Assembly: GCA_903913345.1 (NCBI GenBank)
Contig: CAIWLA010000350.1
Coordinates: 1-7,923 of the forward strand
Direction: 5' to 3'
From: an uncultured Magnetococcales bacterium
GTDB taxonomy: Bacteria; Pseudomonadota; Magnetococcia; Magnetococcales; Magnetaquicoccaceae
DNA length: 7,923 nt
Shown: in pieces, positions 1 through 6,621 of the stretch
How the letters are laid out: every line of letters begins with the position of its first letter
How positions within the stretch are numbered: the stretch's first letter is position 1
Notes under the pieces: model-generated
Told to the model about the DNA's origin: nothing
Database searches by the model: none
The model's input: only the letters and a program-made list of their open reading frames with translations
Position numbers and translations under genes: made by a program

Positions 1-129
1 CTGACAGACGGCTCCACCGGCCTGACAGACGGCTCCACCGGCCTGACAGACGGCTCCACCGGCCTGACAGACGGCTCCACCGGCCTGACAGACGGCTCCA
101 CCGGCCTGACAGACGATGCCACCACCGGC
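1..129. repeat. 21-bp tandem repeat encoding a heptapeptide, with degenerate copies
   Basis: Five identical 21-bp units occupy 1-21, 22-42, 43-63, 64-84 and 85-105. A 24-bp variant follows at 106-129, and looser units of 24 and 27 bp lie at 130-153 and 154-180. On the minus strand each perfect unit reads as the seven residues VEPSVRP, so copy-number change keeps the frame. The gradient from degenerate to identical copies suggests recent expansion towards the gene's 3' end. The array continues beyond the left edge, so the full copy number is not visible. Confidence 0.95.
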
Positions 130-710
130 CTGGCAGGCGGCACCACGATCGGCTTGATGGACAACTCCACCACCACCGGCTTGTCACTCCCCGCATCGGA
201 GTGCCCCTTGCCCTCCGCTTTGTTCGTCCCCTTGAGCACGGGCACCGGCATGTTCGGCACCCCATCCGTCTGATCCCCTTCCGCCGGGCGTTGTTCCTCA
301 ACCGACGACCGGGTCATCTGGCCGAACCACCCCTGGACCCGCTGCACCCAGGTAGCCAAAAAGGCAGTCTTCTCCCCCCCGGACTCGTCCGGCTCCGAAT
401 CTGCCTGCCGTGGCAACGCATCCACCGACATGGAGGCCGTTGGCCCGGCACCGGCAGACTCCAATGGATGGGGCACCTTTTTGGGCGGAGTGGCCGCAGG
501 CATCGGGGCCGTCTGTCCGGAGACCACACGGTCCACAACGGGTCGCCCTGCCTTGGAACCCGCCGTTTCGCCCCGTTTGGTGGCCGCCGCGGGGGGAGGT
601 ACATCCTCCTCCTCCTCTTCCACCGCCTCCCCTTTGTTGGCCGCAGGCCGCTCAAAAAAACGGGCCAGCCACCCGGCGATAACACCACTCTTCTCCTCCT
701 CTTCGTTCAT
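1..710 (-). CDS. Charged Pro-rich tail of RodZ or separate coupled protein, partial
   Basis: This frame is open from a stop at 792-794 to the window edge, and its first ATG (708-710) overlaps the RodZ stop as ATGA. From that ATG it gives 236 codons and continues outside. It begins with an acidic stretch (residues 3-6), then a hydrophobic/Trp segment (8-19), a second acidic run (about 31-35), a long Pro/Ala/Lys linker, a second Trp segment (113-129) and, from about residue 177, Pro-Val repeats that become the perfect heptapeptide VEPSVRP. Residues 6-17 and 113-124 share the pattern E-K-[ST]-small-hydrophobic-[IL]-A-x-W-hydrophobic-x-R, with different codons, which argues that the frame is translated. 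There is no signal peptide or membrane segment after the ATG and no good Shine-Dalgarno before it. Two readings remain: the periplasmic C-terminus of RodZ displaced by a frameshift, or a separate gene started by reinitiation. That the frame codes is likely; its function is unknown. Confidence 0.7.
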   Translation of the reverse strand, partial: MNEEEEKSGVIAGWLARFFERPAANKGEAVEEEEEDVPPPAAATKRGETAGSKAGRPVVDRVVSGQTAPMPAATPPKKVPHPLESAGAGPTASMSVDALPRQADSEPDESGGEKTAFLATWVQRVQGWFGQMTRSSVEEQRPAEGDQTDGVPNMPVPVLKGTNKAEGKGHSDAGSDKPVVVELSIKPIVVPPARPVVASSVRPVEPSVRPVEPSVRPVEPSVRPVEPSVRPVEPSV

Positions 711-1309
711 GACCGGCTCGGAGGAATCCGCACCCCGTACCGCACCACCCACAGGCAACGACCGGCCCGCAACGGCGTGGTGGAGGGCAACTCAGGGGCG
801 CGAAAGGCGGTGGAAAGAGAAGAAAAATGGTTTTCATACACAAAAAACAGCAACAACAAACCGATCAGACCACCCAACACCATCGCCACCGAGGGTCGGT
901 GATGCTGGGTCACGGGGGGAGGAAACAACTCGGCATGCCAATGGTCGCCATCACTCGAATTCTCCAGATACCGCTCTATAAAGCCCCGGTCCGTCAGTTC
1001 GAGGGTTTCGGCATAGAGACGCAAAAAACCGGCAACAAAGGTGGCTCCCGGCAGTTTTTCCACCTCGCCCGCCTCCAGGGCAAACAGATAGACATCCCGA
1101 ATCCGGGTCCGACGCGACATTTCCCCAATGCTGAGACCCTGTTGCTCACGGGCCTGACGCAAAAAGGCCCCCACCTGCACCGCCGTGGGTGGTGCCATCG
1201 AGGGCAAATCCCCCCGCAGCAGATCGGCCTCCGATTCGGCAAAAAAATCGTCCTGAGTCACCGCACTCCGACGGATATTGGGACGAACCCCCCTTGTAAA
1301 CATTTTCAT
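707..1309 (-). CDS. rodZ: RodZ-like helix-turn-helix membrane protein, probably frameshifted
   Basis: RodZ is a bitopic inner-membrane protein that links the MreB cytoskeleton to the cell-wall elongation machinery. The 200-residue product has a Cro/CI-like helix-turn-helix domain of the RodZ type (about 45-107, starting GAFLRQAREQQGLSIGEM), a juxtamembrane linker, and one membrane segment (about 141-158). Its start ATG overlaps the stop of the upstream TPR gene as ATGA. A weak purine-rich site (GAAAGAG) precedes it, and M3 is an alternative start. The periplasmic part is only about 42 residues. Its last 17 or so, with Cys, Trp and several Arg, do not look like a natural linker, whereas the -1 frame is open from 791 onward. 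The full protein was therefore probably longer. A TPR lipoprotein next to RodZ matches the pilF-rodZ-ispG order of proteobacteria. Family call firm; C-terminus doubtful. Confidence 0.85.
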   Translation of the reverse strand: MKMFTRGVRPNIRRSAVTQDDFFAESEADLLRGDLPSMAPPTAVQVGAFLRQAREQQGLSIGEMSRRTRIRDVYLFALEAGEVEKLPGATFVAGFLRLYAETLELTDRGFIERYLENSSDGDHWHAELFPPPVTQHHRPSVAMVLGGLIGLLLLFFVYENHFSSLSTAFRAPELPSTTPLRAGRCLWVVRYGVRIPPSRS

Positions 1310-2205
1310 CTCTTTCTATCCAATAGCAAAATGCGTTGCGATGCCCGTTGTGCCGACAGCGTGCCGGGTGCCAAAGAGAGAATGCGATCAAGCCAGGTAC
1401 GGATCTCCCGCCGCTCGCCTGGGGAGAGGGCGACAAGCGGATCCGTATCACCCGACTGGCCCATGGCAAAAAGTGAGTCCACCAACCGTTCCAGGACAAC
1501 CAACGTGTCGGGATAGGCCGCCAAGGCCGCCCGCAGCTGTTGCCTCTCCAGATCGAAGTGACCCAGCACACGATAATAATCGGCCAATTCCAACCGGGCG
1601 GGCAGATAATGGCCGCTGATGGCCAACACCTTTTCCAGGGCCGCCACCCTCTGCTGCGTCTGACCACGCTGCTTGTAGACCAGGGAGAGATGGAACCAAA
1701 CCCCCTCCGGCGCGTTCAGGGCGGGATCCCGGAGGGCCGCCTGCAGGGCCGCCTCCGCCTGATCCAACCGACCTGAGCATCCCGCCTCTTCCCGGTTGTC
1801 GGTGCAGGAGACCCCATACACCCGCAAACAGGCCACCCCCAGATTATGGTTCAGGTTGCCATCCAGCGGACGCAAACGATGGGCCTCCTCCAGACTGTCC
1901 AGGGCCTGCACTGGCCGTTCCAGCTGATCATACGCCAAACCCAGCAGGGTCAACAGCTCCACATGGCCGGGTTGCAAGAGATTGGCTTGCTGCAAGGCGG
2001 GCAAGGCCATCTGGGCATTGCCCCGCTGCAAATAGGCACGACCCTTGTCAAACAACGTCTGAAACGCCTGGGAATCGGGCTCCTTGCCACCGGCACAGGC
2101 CAGCAACAGGAGAGCGGGCAGCCACAACAAGAACCAGCCCCCCCGTGACAACCCCGAAACTGACGGGGACCACACCACCCGCAGAGGCGACAGGATCCCC
2201 CTCAT
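1306..2205 (-). CDS. TPR lipoprotein, PilF/PilW-like
   Basis: The 299-residue protein has a hydrophobic signal segment (about 24-36) ending in a lipobox (LLAC) with C37 as the predicted lipidated cysteine, so it is probably anchored in the outer membrane. About five or six TPR-like helical hairpins follow between residues 48 and 250; segments around residues 60-120 show the A-x-x-x-L and G-x-A-Y spacing of TPRs. A short Cys-rich insert (three Cys within about 18 residues, near 130) breaks the array. In the PilF/PilW family such proteins help assemble the type IV pilus secretin; the neighbour rodZ supports that assignment, but no pilus gene is visible here. The start overlaps the nadE stop as ATGA, which supports this ATG although it leaves a long n-region; a start nearer the signal core is possible. 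The general call is firm, the pilus role is inference. Confidence 0.8.
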   Translation of the reverse strand: MRGILSPLRVVWSPSVSGLSRGGWFLLWLPALLLLACAGGKEPDSQAFQTLFDKGRAYLQRGNAQMALPALQQANLLQPGHVELLTLLGLAYDQLERPVQALDSLEEAHRLRPLDGNLNHNLGVACLRVYGVSCTDNREEAGCSGRLDQAEAALQAALRDPALNAPEGVWFHLSLVYKQRGQTQQRVAALEKVLAISGHYLPARLELADYYRVLGHFDLERQQLRAALAAYPDTLVVLERLVDSLFAMGQSGDTDPLVALSPGERREIRTWLDRILSLAPGTLSAQRASQRILLLDRKR

Positions 2206-3908
2206 CGGATGTAAAAACCATTGGTCAAGGGGTAGCGACGATCCTTGCCAAAGGCCCGGCGGGTGATACGCACACCGGGCGGGGACTGCCGACGTTTGTA
2301 TTCATTGCGGTCCACCCGCTCGATCACCTGAACGGCCATGGCCCGGTCGATACCGGCAGCGACCATCTCTTCCAGGCTCTGCTCCTGTTCCACATAGCAT
2401 TCCAGGATGCGATCCAGCAGGGGATAGGGGGGCAAGGAGTCCGAATCTTTCTGGTTGGGTCGCAACTCGGCGGTGGGTGCTTTGGTCAACACCCGCTGCG
2501 GGATGGGCGGTTGCTCACCCCGCGCCACCGCCCACTGGTTGCGCGCCTCGGCCAAACGATAGACCATCCCCTTCAACACATCCTTGAGTACCGAGTATCC
2601 CCCCGCCATATCCCCATACAAGGTGGCATAACCGACGCTCATTTCGCTCTTGTTGCCGGTTGTGATCAACAATTTGCCCCTCTTGTTGGCCACCGCCATC
2701 AACAGGGTGGCACGAATGCGTGGCTGAATATTTTCATCGGTGACATCCTTTCCACCGCCGCCACCCGTCTCTCCCATCGCGGCAAGATCGCGCCACACAT
2801 CGGCCAACTGGGCACGATACCCCTCAAACAGGGCCGTAATGGCGATCTCGGTCAGATGAATCCCCAGAATGCGCGCCTCTTCGGCGGCATCGGCCAGACT
2901 GTCCGCCGAGGTGTACTGGGAAGGCATCATCAACACCTCCACCTGATCCGCCCCCAGGGTATCGGCACAGATCACCGCCGTCAAAGCAGAATCGATTCCC
3001 CCGGACAGTCCCAGCACCACGCCGGAAAAACCGTTCTTGCGCACATAATCCCCCAGGCCCAGGCAGAGAGCGGTATAGATCTCCTGCTCCGGGGTCGGTT
3101 CCGATCCCTCTGCACCGGACCACCCATCCACAGACCGCAACCAAACCGACGCGCCCAACTGATGGCTGACCCGCAAGAGACGGAGATCTTCCGCGCAAAA
3201 GGCACAACGAATGACCGGCTGGATGGAACGATCCTCCTCCACGTGCATGGCAAAGGAGCCGCCATCAAACACCAGTTCATCCTGTCCCCCCACCTGATTG
3301 ACATAAATGATGGGCAAACCGTGTTCCTGGATGCGTTGCCGCACCACCGCCTCCCGCTCCCGTTGTTTGCCCACATGATAGGGAGAGGCGTTCAGGTTGA
3401 TGATCAACGAGGCCCCGGCGGCGGCCAGACGGGCCAGGGGATCCCCCGCGTGCCAGACATCCTCACAAATGGTCATCCCCAGGGAAAGTCCCCGATAGGG
3501 AAAAAGACGGACATCAGAACCCGGTACAAAATAGCGTTGTTCATCAAACACGCTATAATTGGGCAGACGCCATTTGGCGACAAAACCGACCTCCTGCCCG
3601 GCCCAAACAAAGACACCAGCGTTAAACAACCCTTCCACACCACGCCGGACTGTGCCATAAATCACATCCACCCCGATGGTGGCCAATTCCTGGTGCAATT
3701 GGCGTTCGGTGGCGGCCAGGGTTTCCAGAAAGAGCGGTTTGTGCAACAAATCTTCCGGCGGATAGCCGGTCAAGACCAGCTCCGGGAAAACCACCAGGGA
3801 GGCCCCCATGTCGCGGGCACGACGGGCCACGGCCAGTACCATCTGCCCGTTGGCGGTCAAGGCACCCACATGCGGGTTGACTTGTGCGATAGCCAGAATA
3901 AATTCCAT
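2202..3908 (-). CDS. nadE: Glutamine-dependent NAD+ synthetase
   Basis: This enzyme makes NAD+ from nicotinic acid adenine dinucleotide, ATP and glutamine-derived ammonia, in the cytoplasm. The 568-residue chain has both domains of the glutamine-dependent form. The N-terminal nitrilase-type glutaminase carries the triad E43 (FPELVLTGYPPEDL), K112 (KWRLPNY) and C148 (MTICEDVW). The C-terminal ATP-pyrophosphatase domain has the SGGIDS loop at 302-307 and the conserved TTGNKSEMSVGYATLYGD segment around 416-433. A Gly-rich stretch (about 381-386) sits in the loop before ENIQPR and looks slightly expanded. The start at 3908 was chosen because MEFILAIAQVNPHVG matches the family's N-terminus; the frame is open 25 codons further upstream, but those residues look like noise. 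No strong Shine-Dalgarno is seen at either start. It is the first gene of the minus-strand run and overlaps the TPR gene by 4 bp. Confidence 0.95.
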   Translation of the reverse strand: MEFILAIAQVNPHVGALTANGQMVLAVARRARDMGASLVVFPELVLTGYPPEDLLHKPLFLETLAATERQLHQELATIGVDVIYGTVRRGVEGLFNAGVFVWAGQEVGFVAKWRLPNYSVFDEQRYFVPGSDVRLFPYRGLSLGMTICEDVWHAGDPLARLAAAGASLIINLNASPYHVGKQREREAVVRQRIQEHGLPIIYVNQVGGQDELVFDGGSFAMHVEEDRSIQPVIRCAFCAEDLRLLRVSHQLGASVWLRSVDGWSGAEGSEPTPEQEIYTALCLGLGDYVRKNGFSGVVLGLSGGIDSALTAVICADTLGADQVEVLMMPSQYTSADSLADAAEEARILGIHLTEIAITALFEGYRAQLADVWRDLAAMGETGGGGGKDVTDENIQPRIRATLLMAVANKRGKLLITTGNKSEMSVGYATLYGDMAGGYSVLKDVLKGMVYRLAEARNQWAVARGEQPPIPQRVLTKAPTAELRPNQKDSDSLPPYPLLDRILECYVEQEQSLEEMVAAGIDRAMAVQVIERVDRNEYKRRQSPPGVRITRRAFGKDRRYPLTNGFYIR

Positions 3909-4020
3909 CAGCGTTGCATTTGCCGTATCATTAGTGTATTGGTCCCAGTCATTGCCCCCACGGCGCAGTCCACTTCCGTGCAAGTATATCCATCGGGATC
4001 ACAAACGAAAAGGTTCCCTC
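3909..4020. promoter_or_regulatory. Divergent nadE/hisC spacer
   Basis: These 112 bp separate two divergently read transcription units and must contain both promoters unless these lie inside the genes. I see AT-richer patches (TATATC at 3985-3990 on the plus strand; TACACT within 3928-3938 on the minus strand) that resemble -10 boxes, but no -35 at the right distance for either, so no promoter is called precisely. No riboswitch, attenuator or hairpin of note is evident. Confidence 0.35.
4008..4013 (+). promoter_or_regulatory. hisC ribosome binding site
   Basis: AAAAGG lies seven bases before the ATG at 4021. It decides the start of hisC, because the frame is open far upstream (to 3808) across the spacer and the antisense of nadE. 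Protein alignment by eye also places the family N-terminus at 4021. Confidence 0.6.
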
Positions 4021-5094
4021 ATGAATATTCGCCATTGGGTACGCCCAGAGATACAGGAGATGGCCGGTTATACCCCCGGAGAACAACCGGATGCCGCCCG
4101 CCCTCTGATCAAACTCAACACCAATGAAAATCCATTCCCGCCCCCACCACCGGTGTTGCAGGCATGGATTGACTCCTTGGATTTCAATCGGTTGCGCCTC
4201 TATCCAGAGCCGTCTTCCCGGCCTGTGCGCGAGGCCGCAGCGGCCGCCTATGGCGTGGATGCCACCCACATCGTCGTGGGCAACGGCTCGGACGATCTGT
4301 TGACCATCCTGTTGCGCACCTTTGTGGCACCGGGCGAAACGGTCGCCGTGCCGGAGCCGACCTACTCCCTCTATCGCAGTCTGGCCCAGATCCAGGGGGG
4401 CCGGTTCGTGGGGATCCCCTGGGCGGCGGATGGGGGTCTGCCCCTGGCCGGGTTGCTGGCCAGCCAGCCGAAAATGGTCATCATCGCCCGTCCCAACGCC
4501 CCCACGGGCCATGTCATACCGCTGGATTCGGTGGCCGAATTGTGCCAACAGACGAGCGGCGTGGTGGTGCTGGATGAGGCCTATGTCGATTTTGCCGATG
4601 ACAACGGCATGCCCCTGCTTCAGGAACAGAAAAACCTGATCATTATCCGCACCTTTTCCAAGTCCATGGCCATGGCAGGGATGCGGATCGGTCTGGCCTT
4701 TTGCCCGCCCGCACTGGCCGAACAGATGCACAAGGTGCGGGACTCCTACAATGTCAATCGCCTGTCACAAGAGATGGCCGTGGCGGCCCTGAACCATCTG
4801 GCGAGCTACCAGCCGATCCTCCAGACCATTCGCCGTGAACGGCATGACCTGACCATCGCCTTGCGGCACCGGGGTTTCCAGGTGACGGAGAGCCAGGCCA
4901 ATTTTGTGCTGGCACGGGTGCCCGCCGGTCATGGAAGGGGCAAAGATTGGCTGGAGGCCTTGCGCGAAGCGGGCATTCTGGTCCGTTATTTTGGCGACGA
5001 TCCCGGCCTGAGCGATCATCTGCGCATCACCATCGGTCGCCCGGAGGAGATGGCACAACTGATCGAGGCCATAGACCGCCTCTTGCAGCCGTAA
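4021..5094 (+). CDS. hisC: Histidinol-phosphate aminotransferase
   Basis: HisC is a PLP-dependent class I/II aminotransferase that transfers the amino group of glutamate to imidazole-acetol phosphate in histidine synthesis. The 357-residue length is normal for the family. Visible landmarks are LNTNENPFPPPP near residue 32, the GNGSDDLL cofactor-binding turn near 93, N159 in RPNAPTG, D185 and Y188 in VLDEAYVDF, the Schiff-base lysine K214 in RTFSKSMAMAGMRIG, and R335 in the C-terminal LRITIGRPEE that holds the substrate carboxylate. The asparagine motif reads PNAPTG instead of the common PNNPTG. No other his gene is in view; the partner dapF follows after 43 bp, probably in one transcript. Related fold-I aminotransferases acting on aromatic amino acids or succinyl-diaminopimelate share many of these motifs, so substrate is inferred from overall similarity. 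Confidence 0.9.
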   Translation: MNIRHWVRPEIQEMAGYTPGEQPDAARPLIKLNTNENPFPPPPPVLQAWIDSLDFNRLRLYPEPSSRPVREAAAAAYGVDATHIVVGNGSDDLLTILLRTFVAPGETVAVPEPTYSLYRSLAQIQGGRFVGIPWAADGGLPLAGLLASQPKMVIIARPNAPTGHVIPLDSVAELCQQTSGVVVLDEAYVDFADDNGMPLLQEQKNLIIIRTFSKSMAMAGMRIGLAFCPPALAEQMHKVRDSYNVNRLSQEMAVAALNHLASYQPILQTIRRERHDLTIALRHRGFQVTESQANFVLARVPAGHGRGKDWLEALREAGILVRYFGDDPGLSDHLRITIGRPEEMAQLIEAIDRLLQP

Positions 5095-5137
5095 AGGCGG
5101 TTGCCACTACCCATCGACAGAACCATCAGGAGAGACC

Positions 5138-6175
5138 ATGGCGGAACAGTTTGCAGTGGAGGTGATCAAATGCCACGGGACCGGGAACGATTTTTTCGCC
5201 CTGGACGAAACCGAGGCCATCCTCATTCCCGACCCCCTCAAGGCCGCTTTTGCCAGACTGGTGGCCGACCGGCAAGAGGGCGCGGGGGCGGATGGGATCC
5301 TCTTTGTCTCCGCCTTTGATGCCCAACATCCCCGGATGCGTTTTTTCAACCCGGACGGCAGCGAGGCCGAAATGTGCGGCAACGGACTCCGTTGCGCCGC
5401 CCGGCTCTGTTTCGAGGGCCATTACCGGGGTCAGGATCCCCTGCTCTTCAAAACCCTCGGCGGAACCTTCAGGACGGAAAATTTTTTCTCGACGACCCAT
5501 CAAATGCCGTTTGTCCGGGTGACCACCGACCCCGTTTCCATCAATCCTGACAATATACTGGCCAGCCGGACCACCACCCCCTTTCTCGCGCAGCCCGTCC
5601 CGGTGGGCGACCAGAGCTGGATGGGCACCATCCTCTCCATCGGCAATCCCCATCTGATTGTCCCGGTGGCCGATCTGCACAATGTGGCACTGATGGAACT
5701 GGGCCATGCCCTGGAATGCCATCCCCTTTTTCCCAGGCGGACCAATGTCAGTTTTGTGCAAGGGGTGGACCGGCATACCCTTCTGGTCCAAACCTACGAA
5801 CGGGGCGTCGGTCTGACCCTCTCCTGCGGCACCGGCATGACCGCCTCGGTGGTGGCCCAGGTGTTGAATGGGACGGTGCAAAATCAGGAACCCGTGGCCG
5901 TTCACACCGCAGGCGGCATCGCCTGGGTCACGCCCAGGGTGACCGAAGAGGGTATTTCAGCCCAATTGACGGGCAATGCCACCTGGGTGTACCGGGGGAA
6001 GATTCCCCTGATCATCCGGGACGACACGATCCATTTTGCCTCGGAGACCCTGGTGGACAAGGAGTATGTGTATGAGGAAGAGGCCCGGCACTATGGCCAA
6101 CTGGCCGAACAAACCCTGTTTGATCCCGCCATTCTCCGGGGGACATCGCTGGAAAAACGTCTGTTGCAGCGGTGA
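5138..6175 (+). CDS. dapF: Diaminopimelate epimerase, long form
   Basis: DapF interconverts LL- and meso-diaminopimelate without a cofactor, feeding lysine and peptidoglycan synthesis. Both catalytic cysteines are present: C80 in NPDGSEAEMCGNGLRC and C230 in LSCGTGMTA. The N-terminal KCHGTGNDF, the NPH substrate motif (GNPHLIVPV), the NVSF segment and YERG before the second cysteine also match the family. A good Shine-Dalgarno, AGGAGA at 5128-5133, precedes the ATG. The 345 residues exceed the usual 270-290: there is extra sequence in the first half and, after about residue 293, a charged tail of about 50 residues rich in Glu and Tyr with no known motif. The GLT-x-SCGTGM signature differs from the common GET-x-ACGSGA and recalls, from memory, long DapF forms of lactobacilli. 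Other DapF-fold racemases exist (for example the histidine racemase CntK), so substrate is likely but not proven. Confidence 0.88.
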   Translation: MAEQFAVEVIKCHGTGNDFFALDETEAILIPDPLKAAFARLVADRQEGAGADGILFVSAFDAQHPRMRFFNPDGSEAEMCGNGLRCAARLCFEGHYRGQDPLLFKTLGGTFRTENFFSTTHQMPFVRVTTDPVSINPDNILASRTTTPFLAQPVPVGDQSWMGTILSIGNPHLIVPVADLHNVALMELGHALECHPLFPRRTNVSFVQGVDRHTLLVQTYERGVGLTLSCGTGMTASVVAQVLNGTVQNQEPVAVHTAGGIAWVTPRVTEEGISAQLTGNATWVYRGKIPLIIRDDTIHFASETLVDKEYVYEEEARHYGQLAEQTLFDPAILRGTSLEKRLLQR

Positions 6176-6207
6176 GTGGAAACGGGCGAATTATTTTAGT
6201 GTTGTGC
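6176..6207. other. Short convergent spacer without visible terminator
   Basis: Only 32 bp separate the stop of dapF from the stop of the HEPN gene, which is read towards it. The stretch is AT-rich (AATTATTTTAG) but I see no GC-rich hairpin with a T-run on either strand, so the two transcripts may overlap or end by another mechanism. Confidence 0.6.
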
Positions 6208-6621
6208 TTATGAAATTCCTTTGATTTTCTCTTCGCCTGTGTATAAACCGGGCATGGCTTCCACATGTGTTACCAATCGCTGCACCTGTTCCTGAAGCTC
6301 CGTCCATGCGAACGGTTCCTCTTCATAAAGCGCGTAACGAAATTGCACCGCGAACGGGTTCAACTCCACCATGGGCAGAAACAGTGATATCTCCTCTCCG
6401 GCTTCTTCCAGTACGGACAACAGCAAGCTCAAGTCATGGACTTTGGGTGAAATCACCTGACGATAGGCCAGCCAAGCCTTCAGGGCCTTTTCTGTGGCCT
6501 GCTGCAAATGGAAGCCGATGGCCTCCGGTTCCGGTTCGGAGGCGTCTGCCAGAGTCCTGGCCACCCGGAGATCCTTGCGTGCCAGCGACAACAACAGCCT
6601 CGCCTGCTCATGCCCGCTCAT
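6208..6621 (-). CDS. HEPN domain protein, partner of the nucleotidyltransferase
   Basis: The 137-residue protein is an all-helical HEPN domain of the PF05168 type. Helix 1 holds LARKDLRVA (about 13-21) and helix 2 holds the hallmark FHLQQATEKALKAWLA (37-52), followed by the HDLSLLL element (62-68) and a C-terminal helix ending near 122. HEPN proteins are often RNases and act as the toxin in MNT-HEPN pairs. The R-x4-6-H RNase motif is not visible: the only nearby pair, R54 and H62, is seven residues apart, so a ribonuclease role is doubtful and an auxiliary or substrate-binding role is possible. Its start lies inside the end of the nucleotidyltransferase gene (14-bp overlap), which implies coupled translation and a joint complex. 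Base composition looks less GC-rich than the housekeeping genes around it. Confidence 0.85.
   Translation of the reverse strand: MSGHEQARLLLSLARKDLRVARTLADASEPEPEAIGFHLQQATEKALKAWLAYRQVISPKVHDLSLLLSVLEEAGEEISLFLPMVELNPFAVQFRYALYEEEPFAWTELQEQVQRLVTHVEAMPGLYTGEEKIKGIS

Noticed and set aside
1..129. The short regular repeats as a CRISPR array
   Set aside because: Units are contiguous 21-mers with no unique spacers, and they encode a peptide repeat in frame with the upstream sequence.
314..688. A 124-codon minus-strand frame within the rodZ tail region
   Set aside because: It reads as Arg/Pro-rich noise; the neighbouring frame has the acidic runs, the repeated Trp motif and the in-frame heptapeptide array.
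201..981. Open plus-strand frames of 183-233 codons opposite the rodZ tail
   Set aside because: Composition is Arg/Pro/His-rich or Ser/Thr-rich without domain features, and the minus strand carries a coherent frame with a duplicated protein motif.
2145..4127. A 660-codon open frame on the plus strand opposite nadE
   Set aside because: It is the antisense shadow of nadE in GC-rich DNA; its product is rich in His, Gln, Gly and Pro with no recognisable domain, while nadE on the other strand has a full set of catalytic motifs.
5126..5905. A 259-codon minus-strand frame opposite dapF
   Set aside because: Antisense shadow: dapF carries both catalytic cysteine motifs and a Shine-Dalgarno, while this product is His/Gly-rich with no domain.
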